A stretch of DNA of 63,340 bases from Roseiarcus sp050015575 (GTDB lineage: Bacteria > Pseudomonadota > Alphaproteobacteria > Rhizobiales > Beijerinckiaceae): assembly GCA_050015575.1 (NCBI GenBank), contig JBEKBD010000002.1, forward strand, positions 1 to 63,340, given 5' to 3'. Positions 42,373 to 51,815 of this stretch are shown one piece after another. The position numbers and the translations under genes were made by a program. How positions within the stretch are numbered: position 1 is the stretch's first letter; each line of letters starts with the position of its first letter. A model generated the notes under the pieces. It did not search any database. It was not told where the DNA came from and saw only the letters and a list, made by a program, of their open reading frames with translations.

Positions 42373-43680
42373 TCAGCGCTTGCGCGGCGTGGGCGCGAAG
42401 GCGAGCCCGCGTTGGATCGCCCGCGCGCCGAATTTGTCGCGCAAGCCCGCGATCGCCGCTTCGCGCGCCTTCTCGCGGCGGCGGTCGCCCTCGATGAGGT
42501 CGGCTTCGTCGGCCTCCCCGGCCGGCGCGAGGTCGAACGCGCCGACGCCGATCAGCCGATAGGGCGCGCCCTCGGGCAGCGCGTCGAGCAGCGCCCGCGC
42601 GACGGCGAAGAGCCGCGGCGCCATTTGCGTCGGCGCCAGCCCCGCGCGGGCGCGGGTGCGCAGCGTGAAGTCGGGCGTGCGCCATTTCAGCCGCACGCCG
42701 CCCGCCGCGAGCCCGCTTTCGCGCAATCGCGCCGCCACCCGTTCGCACTGCGCGAGCAACACGCGCGTCAGCTCCGCCTTGTCGGCGACGTCGACTTCGA
42801 ACGTCGTCTCGCTGGAGAGGCTCTTGGCCTCGCGCTCCGGCGTCACCCGGCGGTCGTCAATGCCGCGCGCCAGACGCCACAGCCGGCGCCCCTCTTCGCC
42901 CAGCCGCGCCGCCGCCGCGCCCTCGTCGAGCGCCTGCAGGTCGCCGATCGTCTTCAGGCCGAGACGCGCGAGACGCGCCTCGGCGACCTTGCCGACCCCC
43001 CACAGCCGGCCGACGCCCATCGGCGCCAGCAGCGCGATCGCCTCGCGGCGCGGCACGAGCGAAAAGCCGCGCGGCTTGTCGAGGTCGGAGGCGAGCTTGG
43101 CGAGGAACTTGCAATCGCTGAGGCCGACCGAGACGCTGACGCCGACTTCGCGCTCGACCTCGCGGGCGAAACGGGCCAGCGTCAGCGCCGCGCCGGCGCC
43201 GTTGGCGCCCTCGCAACCCGTCAGATCGAGAAAGGCCTCGTCGATCGACAGCGGCTCGACCAACGGCGTCAGCCGCAGCATCCGCTCGCGAATCTCGCGG
43301 CCGACCCGCGCGTACTTGACCATGTCCGGCTTGAGGACGACCGCGCGCGGACACAGCGCCAGCGCCCGCGCCGTCGGCATCGCCGAGCGAACGCCGAAAG
43401 TGCGCGCGACGTAGCAGCAGGTCGCCACGACGCCGCGCCGCCCGCCGCCGCCGACGATGACCGGCTGGTCGGCGAGCGCGGGATCGTCGCGCTTCTCGAT
43501 CGAGGCGTAGAAGGCGTCGCAATCGACGTGGGCGATGGTCAGCCCGTCGGCGCGCCGCGCGTCGACCAGGCGCGGCGAGGCGCATCGCGGGCAGCGCGCG
43601 CGCGCTCCCGGCGCGGGCGCGAATTCGGCGAGGCAGTCGCGGCAAAAGCGCGCGCGCGCCGCCGCCTCGCCCGGCCTCAA
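42373..43680 (-). CDS. dinB: DNA polymerase IV with N-terminal zinc ribbon
   Basis: Y-family translesion polymerase, 435 aa. Catalytic acids are D53 (HVDCDAFYAS) and the DE of LSIDEAFLD near 146; the little-finger domain follows. An N-terminal extension of about 46 residues holds C13-x2-C16 and C30-x2-C33, a zinc ribbon that E. coli DinB lacks but which I recall in rhizobial forms. The stop of DUF3572 overlaps its start by four bases, so they are coupled. Confidence 0.94.
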   Translation of the reverse strand: MRPGEAAARARFCRDCLAEFAPAPGARARCPRCASPRLVDARRADGLTIAHVDCDAFYASIEKRDDPALADQPVIVGGGGRRGVVATCCYVARTFGVRSAMPTARALALCPRAVVLKPDMVKYARVGREIRERMLRLTPLVEPLSIDEAFLDLTGCEGANGAGAALTLARFAREVEREVGVSVSVGLSDCKFLAKLASDLDKPRGFSLVPRREAIALLAPMGVGRLWGVGKVAEARLARLGLKTIGDLQALDEGAAAARLGEEGRRLWRLARGIDDRRVTPEREAKSLSSETTFEVDVADKAELTRVLLAQCERVAARLRESGLAAGGVRLKWRTPDFTLRTRARAGLAPTQMAPRLFAVARALLDALPEGAPYRLIGVGAFDLAPAGEADEADLIEGDRRREKAREAAIAGLRDKFGARAIQRGLAFAPTPRKR

Positions 43681-43988
43681 GGATCGCCCCGCGGCGGCGT
43701 CCCGCCGAAGCTCTCGCGCGCCCGCGCGATCCGCGCCGGCTCCAGCCCCTCGCTGGCGGCGAAGGCGATCAGCAGGCGCTCGTCGGACGCGACGTAATCG
43801 AGGACGGCGGCGAGGAACCCCGGATCGGCGGCGGCCTGACGCAGATTGTCCGGCCCCAGACCGCTGAGGGCGAGAAAACGCTGGAGCCGCGCCGCATCGG
43901 CGGCGAGGAAGCCGAGCGCGGCGATCGCTACGGGTTCTCCGAAAAATTCATCGGTGGACAGCTCGGCGTTAACCTTCCGCGGCGCCAT
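43677..43988 (-). CDS. DUF3572 protein
   Basis: A 103-aa soluble helical protein (AIAALGFLAADAARLQRFLA, then PGFLAAVLDYVASDERLL) of unknown function, typical of Hyphomicrobiales. It is divergent from divK and overlaps dinB by four bases, an order I recall as common. It has no membrane helix or cysteine. Confidence 0.88.
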   Translation of the reverse strand: MAPRKVNAELSTDEFFGEPVAIAALGFLAADAARLQRFLALSGLGPDNLRQAAADPGFLAAVLDYVASDERLLIAFAASEGLEPARIARARESFGGTPPRGDP

Positions 43989-44084
43989 CCGGTTTTCCTT
44001 TCGTCAAGGTCTCCGGCTTACTATGCTCCGCGGGGCTCGCCGACGACCCGCGCGCCCGCAGCGTCGCCCTTCGCGGAACCCTTC

Positions 44085-44456
44085 ATGCCGAAAACCGTGC
44101 TGATCGTAGAGGACAACGAGCTGAATATGAAGCTCTTCAACGACCTCGTCGAGACGCGGGGCTGCCGCATACTGCAGACCCGCAACGGCATGGAGGCGGT
44201 CGAATTGGCGCGCCGCCACCACCCCGACCTCATTCTGATGGATATCCAGTTGCCGGAAGTTTCCGGCCTGGAAGTGACGCAGTGGCTGAAGGACGACGAA
44301 GAGCTGCGCTCGATTCCGGTCATCGCGGTCACCGCCTTCGCGATGAAGGGCGACGAGGAAAAAATCCGCCAGGGCGGATGCGAGGCGTACCTCTCCAAAC
44401 CGATCTCGGTGGTGAAGTTCTTCGAGACGATCGACCATTTCCTCGGAGCCAAGTAG
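44085..44456 (+). CDS. divK: Single-domain response regulator DivK
   Basis: Cell-cycle and polarity regulator that acts through DivJ/PleC kinases, 123 aa. It is a lone receiver domain with acidic pair E9/D10, phospho-acceptor D53 (LILMDIQLP), T83 and K105. The gene for PleD follows immediately, three bases after the stop, as in Caulobacter and rhizobia. A -10-like TACTAT lies at 44019-44024. Confidence 0.96.
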   Translation: MPKTVLIVEDNELNMKLFNDLVETRGCRILQTRNGMEAVELARRHHPDLILMDIQLPEVSGLEVTQWLKDDEELRSIPVIAVTAFAMKGDEEKIRQGGCEAYLSKPISVVKFFETIDHFLGAK

Positions 44457-44458
44457 CG

Positions 44459-45829
44459 ATGACCGCGCGCGTTCTCGTCGTCGACGACATTCCCGCCAAC
44501 CTCAAGCTGCTCGAGGCGCGCCTCAACGCCGAATATTTCGACGTGTTGACCGCCGCCAGCGGGCCGGAGGCGATCGCGCTCTGCGAGCAGGGACTGTGCG
44601 ACATCGTCCTGCTCGACGTGATGATGCCGGACATGGACGGCTTCGAGGTTTGCCGCCGATTGAAGGGCCAGATCGCCACCGCTCATCTGCCGGTGGTGCT
44701 GGTCACCGCGCTCGACCAGCCGACGGACCGCGTGCGCGGCCTCGAAGCCGGCGCCGACGACTTCCTCACCAAACCGATCGACGAGGTCTCGCTGATCGCG
44801 CGGGTGCGTTCGCTGGCTCGGCTCAAGGTGGTGATCGACGAATTGCGCAATCGCGCCAACACCACCGTCGCGTTGGGCATGATCGCGCCGTTCGCCACGC
44901 CGAACGCCGACGACGGCAAGCGCGGCCGCGTGCTGATCGTCGACGATCGCGCCAGCTCCGCCGAGCGCCTGACCCAGGCGCTGACCCCCCATCACAACGT
45001 CTATGTCGAGCCGGACGCGCACGAGGCGCTGTTCAAGGCGGCCGAGGACAACATCGACCTCGTCGTCGTCAGCCTCGGCCTGAGCTCCTACGACGGGCTG
45101 CGGCTGTGCAGCCAAATCCGCTCGCTCGAGCGCACGCGCAACCTTCCGATCCTGGTCATCGCCGACCTCGAGGATCGTCAGCGGGTGTTGCGCGCGCTCG
45201 ACATGGGCGTCAACGACTGCCTGGCGCGTCCGGTCGACCGCAACGAATTGCTGGCGCGGGTGCGCACGCAGTTGCGCCAGAAGCGCTACGCCGACTCGTT
45301 GCGCGAAAAGGTGCAGCAGTCGATCGAACTGGCCCTGTTCGATCCGCTGACCGGGCTCAACAATCGTCGCTTCATGGAAAATCATCTCGCCACGATGCTC
45401 GACAACGCGCGCGTCCGCCGCGCGCCGCTGACGCTGATGATCCTCGACATCGATCACTTCAAGCGGGTCAACGACACCTACGGCCACGATTGCGGCGACG
45501 AAGTGCTCAAGAGCTTCGCCGACCGCTTGCGCGGCATCATCCGCGGCGGCGACCTCTTATGCCGCCTGGGCGGCGAGGAGTTCGTCATCGTCATGCCCGG
45601 CGTCAACGTCCACGCCGCGGCGCGCATCGCCGAGCGCGCGCGTCTGGCGATCCAGCAGGAGCAATTCGTCATCGACAGATCGGGCCGGATGATCCCGGTC
45701 ACGGTGTCGATCGGCCTGGCCGAACGCGACGCGGAAGGCGACGCCGGCTCGCTCTACCGGCGCGCCGACCGCGCGCTCTATCGCGCCAAGGAAGAGGGCC
45801 GCAACCGCGTCAGCGCCGACGCGGCGTAA
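44459..45829 (+). CDS. pleD: Diguanylate cyclase response regulator PleD
   Basis: Makes cyclic di-GMP in response to phosphorylation, controlling polar development. The 456-aa protein has a first receiver (phospho-acceptor D53), a second receiver lacking the acceptor Asp (VVVSLGL), and a GGDEF domain with active GGEEF near residue 370. RGGD five residues before it is the inhibitory I-site. ATG 44459 lies three bases after the divK stop. Confidence 0.97.
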   Translation: MTARVLVVDDIPANLKLLEARLNAEYFDVLTAASGPEAIALCEQGLCDIVLLDVMMPDMDGFEVCRRLKGQIATAHLPVVLVTALDQPTDRVRGLEAGADDFLTKPIDEVSLIARVRSLARLKVVIDELRNRANTTVALGMIAPFATPNADDGKRGRVLIVDDRASSAERLTQALTPHHNVYVEPDAHEALFKAAEDNIDLVVVSLGLSSYDGLRLCSQIRSLERTRNLPILVIADLEDRQRVLRALDMGVNDCLARPVDRNELLARVRTQLRQKRYADSLREKVQQSIELALFDPLTGLNNRRFMENHLATMLDNARVRRAPLTLMILDIDHFKRVNDTYGHDCGDEVLKSFADRLRGIIRGGDLLCRLGGEEFVIVMPGVNVHAAARIAERARLAIQQEQFVIDRSGRMIPVTVSIGLAERDAEGDAGSLYRRADRALYRAKEEGRNRVSADAA

Positions 45830-45846
45830 GCGAATTGGGCGGCGCC

Positions 45847-46611
45847 TCAGCGCTCGGCGGTCATCAGCATCGTGTCCAGCGTGAAGCTCCCGTCGGCCTC
45901 GATCTCGAAATGGCGGACCACCTCGGCCCCGGCGCGCGCCTGCAGCGATCGGATCGCTTGCACGTGAACCTCCGGCGTGTTCATGCGCTTGATCCAGGCG
46001 GAGAACTCGAGCCGCACGCGGAAGCGCGAAAGCGCGCCTGGCCGCAATCCAGCCGCCGCCAGCATCGCCCGCCATTGCTCGATCGAATAGTTGCGGACGT
46101 GCGAGGGGTCGCGCAGCAATTCGAGCGTCTGCAGCCAGGTGTCGAGCAAGGGCGAACCGGGCGTCGCCGCATCCATGAAGACCGCGAGCCCGCCGGGCCT
46201 GAGCGCGCGCCGCGCCTCGCGCAAGCCGGCGGCCGCGTCGAGCCAGTGGTGAGCGCTGTAGCGGCTGGCGACGATGTCGAACGCCGCATCCGGACAGGGC
46301 AAACGCTCGACCGAACCCTCGCGCGCGTCGAGATTGCTCAAGCCCCGGCGCGCCGCTTCGGCGCGCACCGTCGCCGTCATGGCCTCGGAGAGATCGTAGG
46401 CCACGACCTCGCGCACGAGAGGGGCGAGCCGGAACGAGACGTGACCGCCGCCACAGCCGAGATCGAGCGCGCAGGCCTCAGGGCGCGAGCCGACAATCGC
46501 CGCGAGCCGTTCGAGGTCTTCGCCCTGCGCATGGACGGCGCTGGTGAGATAGGAATGCGCCCGCGGTCCAAATTGCTCGGCGACCAAGGAATCGTGGGAA
46601 CGGTCTTGCAT
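45847..46611 (-). CDS. Class I SAM-dependent methyltransferase
   Basis: A 254-aa small-molecule methyltransferase of UbiE-like type. SAM motif I is LDLGCGGGHVSFRLA near residue 49, motif II YDLSEAM, and ASRYSAHHWLDAAAG follows. ATG 46611 has GGAGGAG upstream; the 19-codon longer frame would enter the divergent regulator's promoter. Its substrate is unknown. Divergence from an XRE/MmyB regulator suggests regulation by it. Confidence 0.9.
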   Translation of the reverse strand: MQDRSHDSLVAEQFGPRAHSYLTSAVHAQGEDLERLAAIVGSRPEACALDLGCGGGHVSFRLAPLVREVVAYDLSEAMTATVRAEAARRGLSNLDAREGSVERLPCPDAAFDIVASRYSAHHWLDAAAGLREARRALRPGGLAVFMDAATPGSPLLDTWLQTLELLRDPSHVRNYSIEQWRAMLAAAGLRPGALSRFRVRLEFSAWIKRMNTPEVHVQAIRSLQARAGAEVVRHFEIEADGSFTLDTMLMTAER

Positions 46612-46658
46612 CGGGGTCTCCTCCGGGTGCGGCCTGGCCAGAATGGATCGCCGATTAC

Positions 46659-46691
46659 ACTGGTACAAGAGTGTTGTTTATCCTAGTACAA
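46659..46691. promoter_or_regulatory. Direct repeats between methyltransferase and regulator genes
   Basis: ACTGGTACAA (46659-46668) and CCTAGTACAA (46682-46691) share 8 of 10 bases and are 23 bp apart, about two helical turns. They flank a TATCCT -10-like element at 46679-46684 facing the regulator gene. They could be operator half-sites of the MmyB-type protein. Confidence 0.45.
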
Positions 46692-46699
46692 TTGGCGCC

Positions 46700-47467
46700 A
46701 TGACGACGATCGACGCGCGCCGCGCCCTCGGCGCCTTCTTGCGCGCCCACCGCGAGCGGCGCCCTCCCCCGGCTTCGGCGCTCGGACGGCGACGCACGCC
46801 CGGAATGCGGCGCGAGGAACTCGCTCAGGCCTGCGGCGTCAGCCTCACTTGGATCACTTGGTTGGAACAAGGACGCGATATTTCCGCCTCGCCGCGCGCC
46901 TTGGCGCGGCTCGCCGACGCGCTGCGGCTGACGCCCCCTGAGCGCGCCTACCTCTTCGAACTCGCCGGCAAGCGGGACCCTGCCGACCCCACGCCGAGCG
47001 GCGAGGATCTTCCCGACGCGGTGACGGCGCTGCCGAGCCGCCTGACGATCCCCGCCTATCTGCTCGACGGGGCCTGGACGGCTCGGGCGTGGAACCCGGC
47101 CGCGGCCGAATTGTTCGCCGGCTGGCTCGACGAAGCGCACGAGCGCAGCCTGTTGCGGTACATCTTTCTGTCGCGCGCGGCGCGCCGCCTCATCGCCGAC
47201 TGGGACGACCGCGCACGCCGCGTCGTCGCCGAGTTCCGCGCCGATTTCAGCCGTCGCTTGCGCGATCCCGCGATGCAAGCGCTCGTCGAGGCCCTGAGCG
47301 CGCAGTCGCCCGACTTCGACCGTCTTTGGCGCGAGCAGGCGGTCCTCGGCCGCGAGGGCGGCGAACGCCGCTTCGCCAATCCGGCGCGCCGCTTCTATCA
47401 GAGCACGCTGATTCTGGCCTCGCATCCCGACGTCAAATTGGTCTGCTTGACCCCGCTCGAAGACTGA
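46700..47467 (+). CDS. XRE-family regulator with MmyB-like ligand domain
   Basis: A 255-aa transcription factor. The N-terminal helix-turn-helix includes RRTPGMRREELAQACGVSLT, a segment highly typical of the MmyB group, and TWLEQGRDISASPRALARLA. Residues about 105-250 form the MmyB-type PAS-like ligand domain (TARAWNPAAAELFAGW). The ligand, fatty acid or similar in known members, is unknown here. It probably controls the divergent methyltransferase. Confidence 0.92.
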   Translation: MTTIDARRALGAFLRAHRERRPPPASALGRRRTPGMRREELAQACGVSLTWITWLEQGRDISASPRALARLADALRLTPPERAYLFELAGKRDPADPTPSGEDLPDAVTALPSRLTIPAYLLDGAWTARAWNPAAAELFAGWLDEAHERSLLRYIFLSRAARRLIADWDDRARRVVAEFRADFSRRLRDPAMQALVEALSAQSPDFDRLWREQAVLGREGGERRFANPARRFYQSTLILASHPDVKLVCLTPLED

Positions 47468-47479
47468 CCCGGCGTCGGG

Positions 47480-48487
47480 TCAGGCCGTAGTTTGCGCCGG
47501 GAGCGACGCCGCCAACTCGGCGCGCCCCGCCGCGACGTCGAACGGCTGCGGGCCAGCGGCGACGCGCGCGAGGGCGGCCTCGGCGCGACGAAGCGCAGCG
47601 CCGGCGAGCTCGGGCGCGCTTTCCGCGACCGCGCGCGCTTCGCCAAGATCGCCGTTGCAGTGCAGAGCGATGTCGAGGCCGGCGGCGAACGCCGCGCGCG
47701 CGCGCCCCGCCAACGGGCCGCTCAGCGCCTTCATCGACAGGTCGTCGCTCAGGATCAGGCCGTCGAAGCCGATCGCGCCGCGGATGATCTCGCGAACGAC
47801 GATCGGCGAGGTCGTCGCGGGGAACTCGGGATCGATCGCGCTGAAGACCACATGCGCGGTCATCGCCATCGGCGCGTCGCGGAGCGCCGCGAAGGGGACG
47901 AAATCGCGGCCTGCGAGTTCGCTCCGGCTCGCCGCGACCACCGGCAATTCGAGATGGCTGTCGGCCCGCGCCCGTCCGTGCCCGGGGATGTGCTTGACGA
48001 CGGGCAGGACGCCGCCGGCGATCAGCCCGTCGCAGACGGCGCGGCCCAACGTCGCCACGCGCTCGGGCGCGCGGGAAAACGCGCGCTCGCCGATCACCGC
48101 GTGCGCGCCCGGGTCGCCGACGTCGAGCACCGGCGCGCAATCGACGGCGACCCCCACTTCGCCGAGATCATGGGCGATGAGCCGCGCGGCGAGCCAGGCG
48201 GCGCGCGCCGGTTCGCTCGCTCCCTCGAACCGGGCGGCGGCGGGATAGGCCGGCCAGAGCGGCGGGCCCAGGCGCTGCACGCGCCCGCCCTCCTGGTCGA
48301 TCAGCGCCGGCGCGTCGGCGCGCCCGAGACAATCGCGGAACGATTGGATCAGCGCGCGCAATTGCTCGCGATCGACGACGTTGCGCTTGAACAAGATCAG
48401 GCCCCACGGCCGCGCGTCGCGAAGAAACGCGCGCTCCTCGGGCGTCAGCGTCGCCCCCGCGCAGCCGCAGACGAAGGCGAGCGTCAT
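47480..48487 (-). CDS. nagZ: Beta-N-acetylhexosaminidase NagZ
   Basis: Cytoplasmic GH3 enzyme releasing GlcNAc from recycled anhydro-muropeptides; 335 aa. Family motifs are LIDQEGGRVQRL, VKHIPGHGRARADSH and LILSDDLSMKAL, with the catalytic Asp/His dyad in the last two. It lies 28 bases after the SPOR gene. It normally precedes scpAB in related genomes; here it is followed by a convergent regulator gene. Confidence 0.95.
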   Translation of the reverse strand: MTLAFVCGCAGATLTPEERAFLRDARPWGLILFKRNVVDREQLRALIQSFRDCLGRADAPALIDQEGGRVQRLGPPLWPAYPAAARFEGASEPARAAWLAARLIAHDLGEVGVAVDCAPVLDVGDPGAHAVIGERAFSRAPERVATLGRAVCDGLIAGGVLPVVKHIPGHGRARADSHLELPVVAASRSELAGRDFVPFAALRDAPMAMTAHVVFSAIDPEFPATTSPIVVREIIRGAIGFDGLILSDDLSMKALSGPLAGRARAAFAAGLDIALHCNGDLGEARAVAESAPELAGAALRRAEAALARVAAGPQPFDVAAGRAELAASLPAQTTA

Positions 48488-48515
48488 GCAACCGCCTCCG
48501 GCGCGCCGCGCGCGG

Positions 48516-49892
48516 TCAATTCTTGGCGATGAAGCAATCGCCGCCGCTCGCCCTCACCTTGGCGCAGAGCGAAGCGGCGTCTTCCCGGGAAAGGCCGTCG
48601 GCGCGCACGCGATAGATCGTGTCGCCCTTGACTTCCGCCTCGCGAACCGCGAGGTCCGCGTCGCCGAGCGCCGCCGCATACTTGCCCTTCAGACGAGCGA
48701 TCACGTTCTGCGCGTCGGCCTGGGAGCGCGGCGCGGCGAATTGCACCGCCCAACCTCCGCCGGCCGCGGCCGGTTCGCTCGCGGCGGCGTCGGCGGGCGC
48801 CGCAAGCGCGTCGGCGACGGCGGGCGCGGCCTTGGCGGGCGGCGTCTTGGCGGCCTTCGTCGCGGCGGCCGGCGCGGCGAGCTGCAACGGCGCGGTCGGC
48901 GTCGCGTCCGCCGCGGCGGCGGGAGCGGCGTCGGTCCTGGCGATCAACCGCGCCGAGGACTTCGGCGACAGCTTGGTCGGCAAATCGAGTTTCGGCGTGG
49001 CGGGTTCGCCCGCGGCGGCCGCCGGCGCCGCGGTCGCCCCCACCGGCGCCGTGTCGACCGCGCGAGCCGCCCCTAGGGCCGCCAGCGCCGGCGGCGGCGG
49101 CGGAGCGGAATCGACGGAAATCAGCGTTCCGTCCGGACGCACCGAAACCGTCTTGACCGGGTTGGCGTCGGGGAACAGCGGGGCGACCGTCGTGGACGGG
49201 CCGGCCGGCGCGACGATCGGCGTTTGCACGGCCGCCGCCACCGGCGAGCCTGCGGCCACGGCGAGCGGCTTTTCTTCGGTGACGACGATCTTGACCGGCG
49301 CCCCGGTCGCCGAATCCTTCATCAGCAACCCCGCGGAATCGCCGCCCGACCGCGCCGCCGCGTCGCTCGGCGGCTGGATCTTGCTCGGCCCCTCCGCCGC
49401 CGCGATGAACGGCGGCCTCTTGTTCGCGCTTGGCGCGCCCATCTTCAGGGTCGCCGCCCCGGCCAACAGCGCCAGACCGATCGCCGCCAGACCCGCCGTC
49501 GCGAAATACCAGGAGCGCGGGCGGCGCGTTCGCGGCCGATCCTCCTCGAACGCCGCCGATGGCGCGGCGTCGCGCGCGGCGGCGAAATCGAAATCGTCGA
49601 GGGCGCGCGACGGCGCCCGCGCGGCGGCGAACCGGGCTGGTCCCGGCGCCGATCCGAAGCGGCCGGCGACAGCGCCGCCGGTCGGAAAAACGCTCGCCGC
49701 CTTCGGCATGCGCGCCGGAGGGGGCGCCAGCGGGTCGCCCGCGACGCCGTCCCGGCTGATCATCGTCACCAGCCGCGTCAGTTCGGCGAGCGGATCGTCG
49801 GCGCCGCTCGGCGCCGCGCCCGCGGACCGCAGGCGTCTCTCGAACTCGTCGAGATTGATTTCAGGGACTTTTCCGGCGCTCGAGACGCTCAT
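48516..49892 (-). CDS. SPOR-domain inner-membrane protein
   Basis: A 458-aa bitopic protein with one membrane helix near residues 130-153 (YFATAGLAAIGLALLAGAA), a long Ala/Pro-rich periplasmic linker and a C-terminal SPOR domain (about 385-458) that should bind denuded glycan strands at the division site. ATG 49892 follows GAGG. Between argS and nagZ, the usual location. Confidence 0.92.
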   Translation of the reverse strand: MSVSSAGKVPEINLDEFERRLRSAGAAPSGADDPLAELTRLVTMISRDGVAGDPLAPPPARMPKAASVFPTGGAVAGRFGSAPGPARFAAARAPSRALDDFDFAAARDAAPSAAFEEDRPRTRRPRSWYFATAGLAAIGLALLAGAATLKMGAPSANKRPPFIAAAEGPSKIQPPSDAAARSGGDSAGLLMKDSATGAPVKIVVTEEKPLAVAAGSPVAAAVQTPIVAPAGPSTTVAPLFPDANPVKTVSVRPDGTLISVDSAPPPPPALAALGAARAVDTAPVGATAAPAAAAGEPATPKLDLPTKLSPKSSARLIARTDAAPAAAADATPTAPLQLAAPAAATKAAKTPPAKAAPAVADALAAPADAAASEPAAAGGGWAVQFAAPRSQADAQNVIARLKGKYAAALGDADLAVREAEVKGDTIYRVRADGLSREDAASLCAKVRASGGDCFIAKN

Positions 49893-50009
49893 GACCAACC
49901 TCGCTGGAGGCCGCCGCCCCGCCCCCGCCGGCGACCGGCTCGAGACGTCTTCGGCGACTTCCTCTCCCTCTCCCTCGCCCTGGCCGCGGCTTGGCCCTAT
50001 TCGGCCCCG

Positions 50010-51785
50010 CTAGCGCATTTCTTCGGGCGCGCTGACGCCTAGGATCGACAGCGCCGACGCCAGAACCACAGCCAGCGCCGTCACCAATCCTAAGCGAGAA
50101 TGCGCTAAATTTTCGCATTCTTTGTTGAGATATCGTAAATTCGGCGAATCTATGCCGCGGTTCCATTGGGCGTGGAACAGCGTCGCCAGGTCGTGGGCGT
50201 AGAACGCGACGCGATGCGGTTCGTGCGCCTCGGCCGCCTGGGCGACGATGCGGGGATAATTGGCCAGCGCCCGCATCATGGCGCGTTCGCCTTCGTCGAT
50301 CAGCAGCGAAAACTCCGCGCCCGCGAGGGCCGCCGGCGCGAGATCGAATTGCGGGAACGCGGCGCGCGCCTGGCGCAGCACGCTGTGGGCGCGCGCATGG
50401 GCGTATTGCACGTAGAACACCGGATTGTCCTGGCTCTGTTCGATCACCTTGGCGAGGTCGAAGTCGAGCGGCGCGTCGTTCTTGCGCATCAGCATGATGA
50501 AGCGCACCGCGTCGGCGCCGACCTCGTCCACGACTTCGCGAAGCGTCACGAAGTCCCCGGAACGCTTCGACATTTTCACCGGCTCTCCGGCGCGCATCAG
50601 CCGCACGAGCTGGCACAGCCGGACGTCGAGCTTGGCCTCGCCGGCGGAGAGCGCCGCCACCGCCGCCTGCATCCGCTTGACGTAGCCGCCGTGATCGGCG
50701 CCCCACACGTCGACCAGGCTCAGGAAGCCGCGATCGATCTTGCTCTTGTGATAGGCGATGTCGCTGGCGAAATAGGTGTAGCCGCCGTCCGACTTGATCA
50801 GCGGCCGATCGACGTCGTCGCCGAATTCGGCGGTGCGGAACAGGGTCTGCTCGCGATCCTCCCAATCTTCCGACGGCTGGCCCTTGGGCGGCGGCAGGCG
50901 GCCTTCGTAGACGACGCCGCGTCGGCGCAGGTCTTCGATCGTCTCGCGCACGCGATCGACGCCGCCGTCGGCGCCGGTCAGCGCCCGCTCGGAGGAGAAC
51001 ACGTCGTGTTCGATGGCGAGGGCGGCGAGATCGTCCTTGATCGTCGCCATCATCGCGGCGATGGCGCGCGCGCGCACCGGCGCCAGCCACTTCGCCTCCG
51101 GTTCGTCCAGCAGCGAACGCCCGAATTCGCGCGCCAGCGCTTCGCCGACCGGCTTGAGGTAGTCGCCGGGATAGAGCCCTTCGGGGATCGCGGCGATCGT
51201 CTCGCCCAGCGCCTCGCGATAGCGCAGGTAGGCCGAGCGCGCCAACGCGTCGACCTGCGCGCCGGCGTCGTTGACGTAATATTCGCGCGCAACCTTGCGG
51301 CCGGCGAAGCTCAACAGGTTCGCCAGCGCGTCGCCGAACGCCGCGCCGCGGGCGTGGCCGACGTGCATCGGGCCGGTCGGATTGGCGCTGACGTATTCGA
51401 CGTTGACCGCGCCCTCGGCGGCGCTCCGTATGCGGCCATAGTCGGCGCCTTTGCGGAGAACAGACCTCAATACGCCGTCGTAAACGGCTGGCTGCAAACG
51501 AATATTGATGAACCCTGGACCGGCCACCTCCGCCTTTTCGACGTCCGGCGCCGCGGCGAGCGCGGCGGCGAATTCGACCGCCAGCGCGCGCGGATTGGCG
51601 CCCGCCGCCTTGGCTTCGCGGGCGTAGACCATCGCCGCGTTGGTGGAGAGATCGCCATGCGCGGCTTCGCGCGGCGGCTCGACGACGAAGCGCGCGAGGT
51701 CGAGCCCCTCGGGCAGCCCTCCGGCCGCGATCCTGGCCTCCAGCAGCGCGGCGACGCGCGCGTGGAAATCGTCGAAAATATTCAT
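50010..51785 (-). CDS. argS: Arginyl-tRNA synthetase
   Basis: Class I synthetase charging tRNA-Arg, 591 aa. The HIGH-type motif is GPMHVGHARG near residue 127, the KMSKS-type motif VKMSKRSGDF near 395, and the anticodon-binding C-terminus ends in GVSAPEEMR. Start ATG 51785 gives the usual N-terminal additional domain. 30 bases downstream of dgt. Confidence 0.97.
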   Translation of the reverse strand: MNIFDDFHARVAALLEARIAAGGLPEGLDLARFVVEPPREAAHGDLSTNAAMVYAREAKAAGANPRALAVEFAAALAAAPDVEKAEVAGPGFINIRLQPAVYDGVLRSVLRKGADYGRIRSAAEGAVNVEYVSANPTGPMHVGHARGAAFGDALANLLSFAGRKVAREYYVNDAGAQVDALARSAYLRYREALGETIAAIPEGLYPGDYLKPVGEALAREFGRSLLDEPEAKWLAPVRARAIAAMMATIKDDLAALAIEHDVFSSERALTGADGGVDRVRETIEDLRRRGVVYEGRLPPPKGQPSEDWEDREQTLFRTAEFGDDVDRPLIKSDGGYTYFASDIAYHKSKIDRGFLSLVDVWGADHGGYVKRMQAAVAALSAGEAKLDVRLCQLVRLMRAGEPVKMSKRSGDFVTLREVVDEVGADAVRFIMLMRKNDAPLDFDLAKVIEQSQDNPVFYVQYAHARAHSVLRQARAAFPQFDLAPAALAGAEFSLLIDEGERAMMRALANYPRIVAQAAEAHEPHRVAFYAHDLATLFHAQWNRGIDSPNLRYLNKECENLAHSRLGLVTALAVVLASALSILGVSAPEEMR

Positions 51786-51815
51786 GAATTCCGCCTGAAA
51801 GGTCGAGCGGCGGCT

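Noticed and set aside
43969..43980. CtrA-like half site TTAACCTT upstream of divK
   Set aside because: Only one TTAA half, inside the DUF3572 coding region; the second half is missing at the right spacing.
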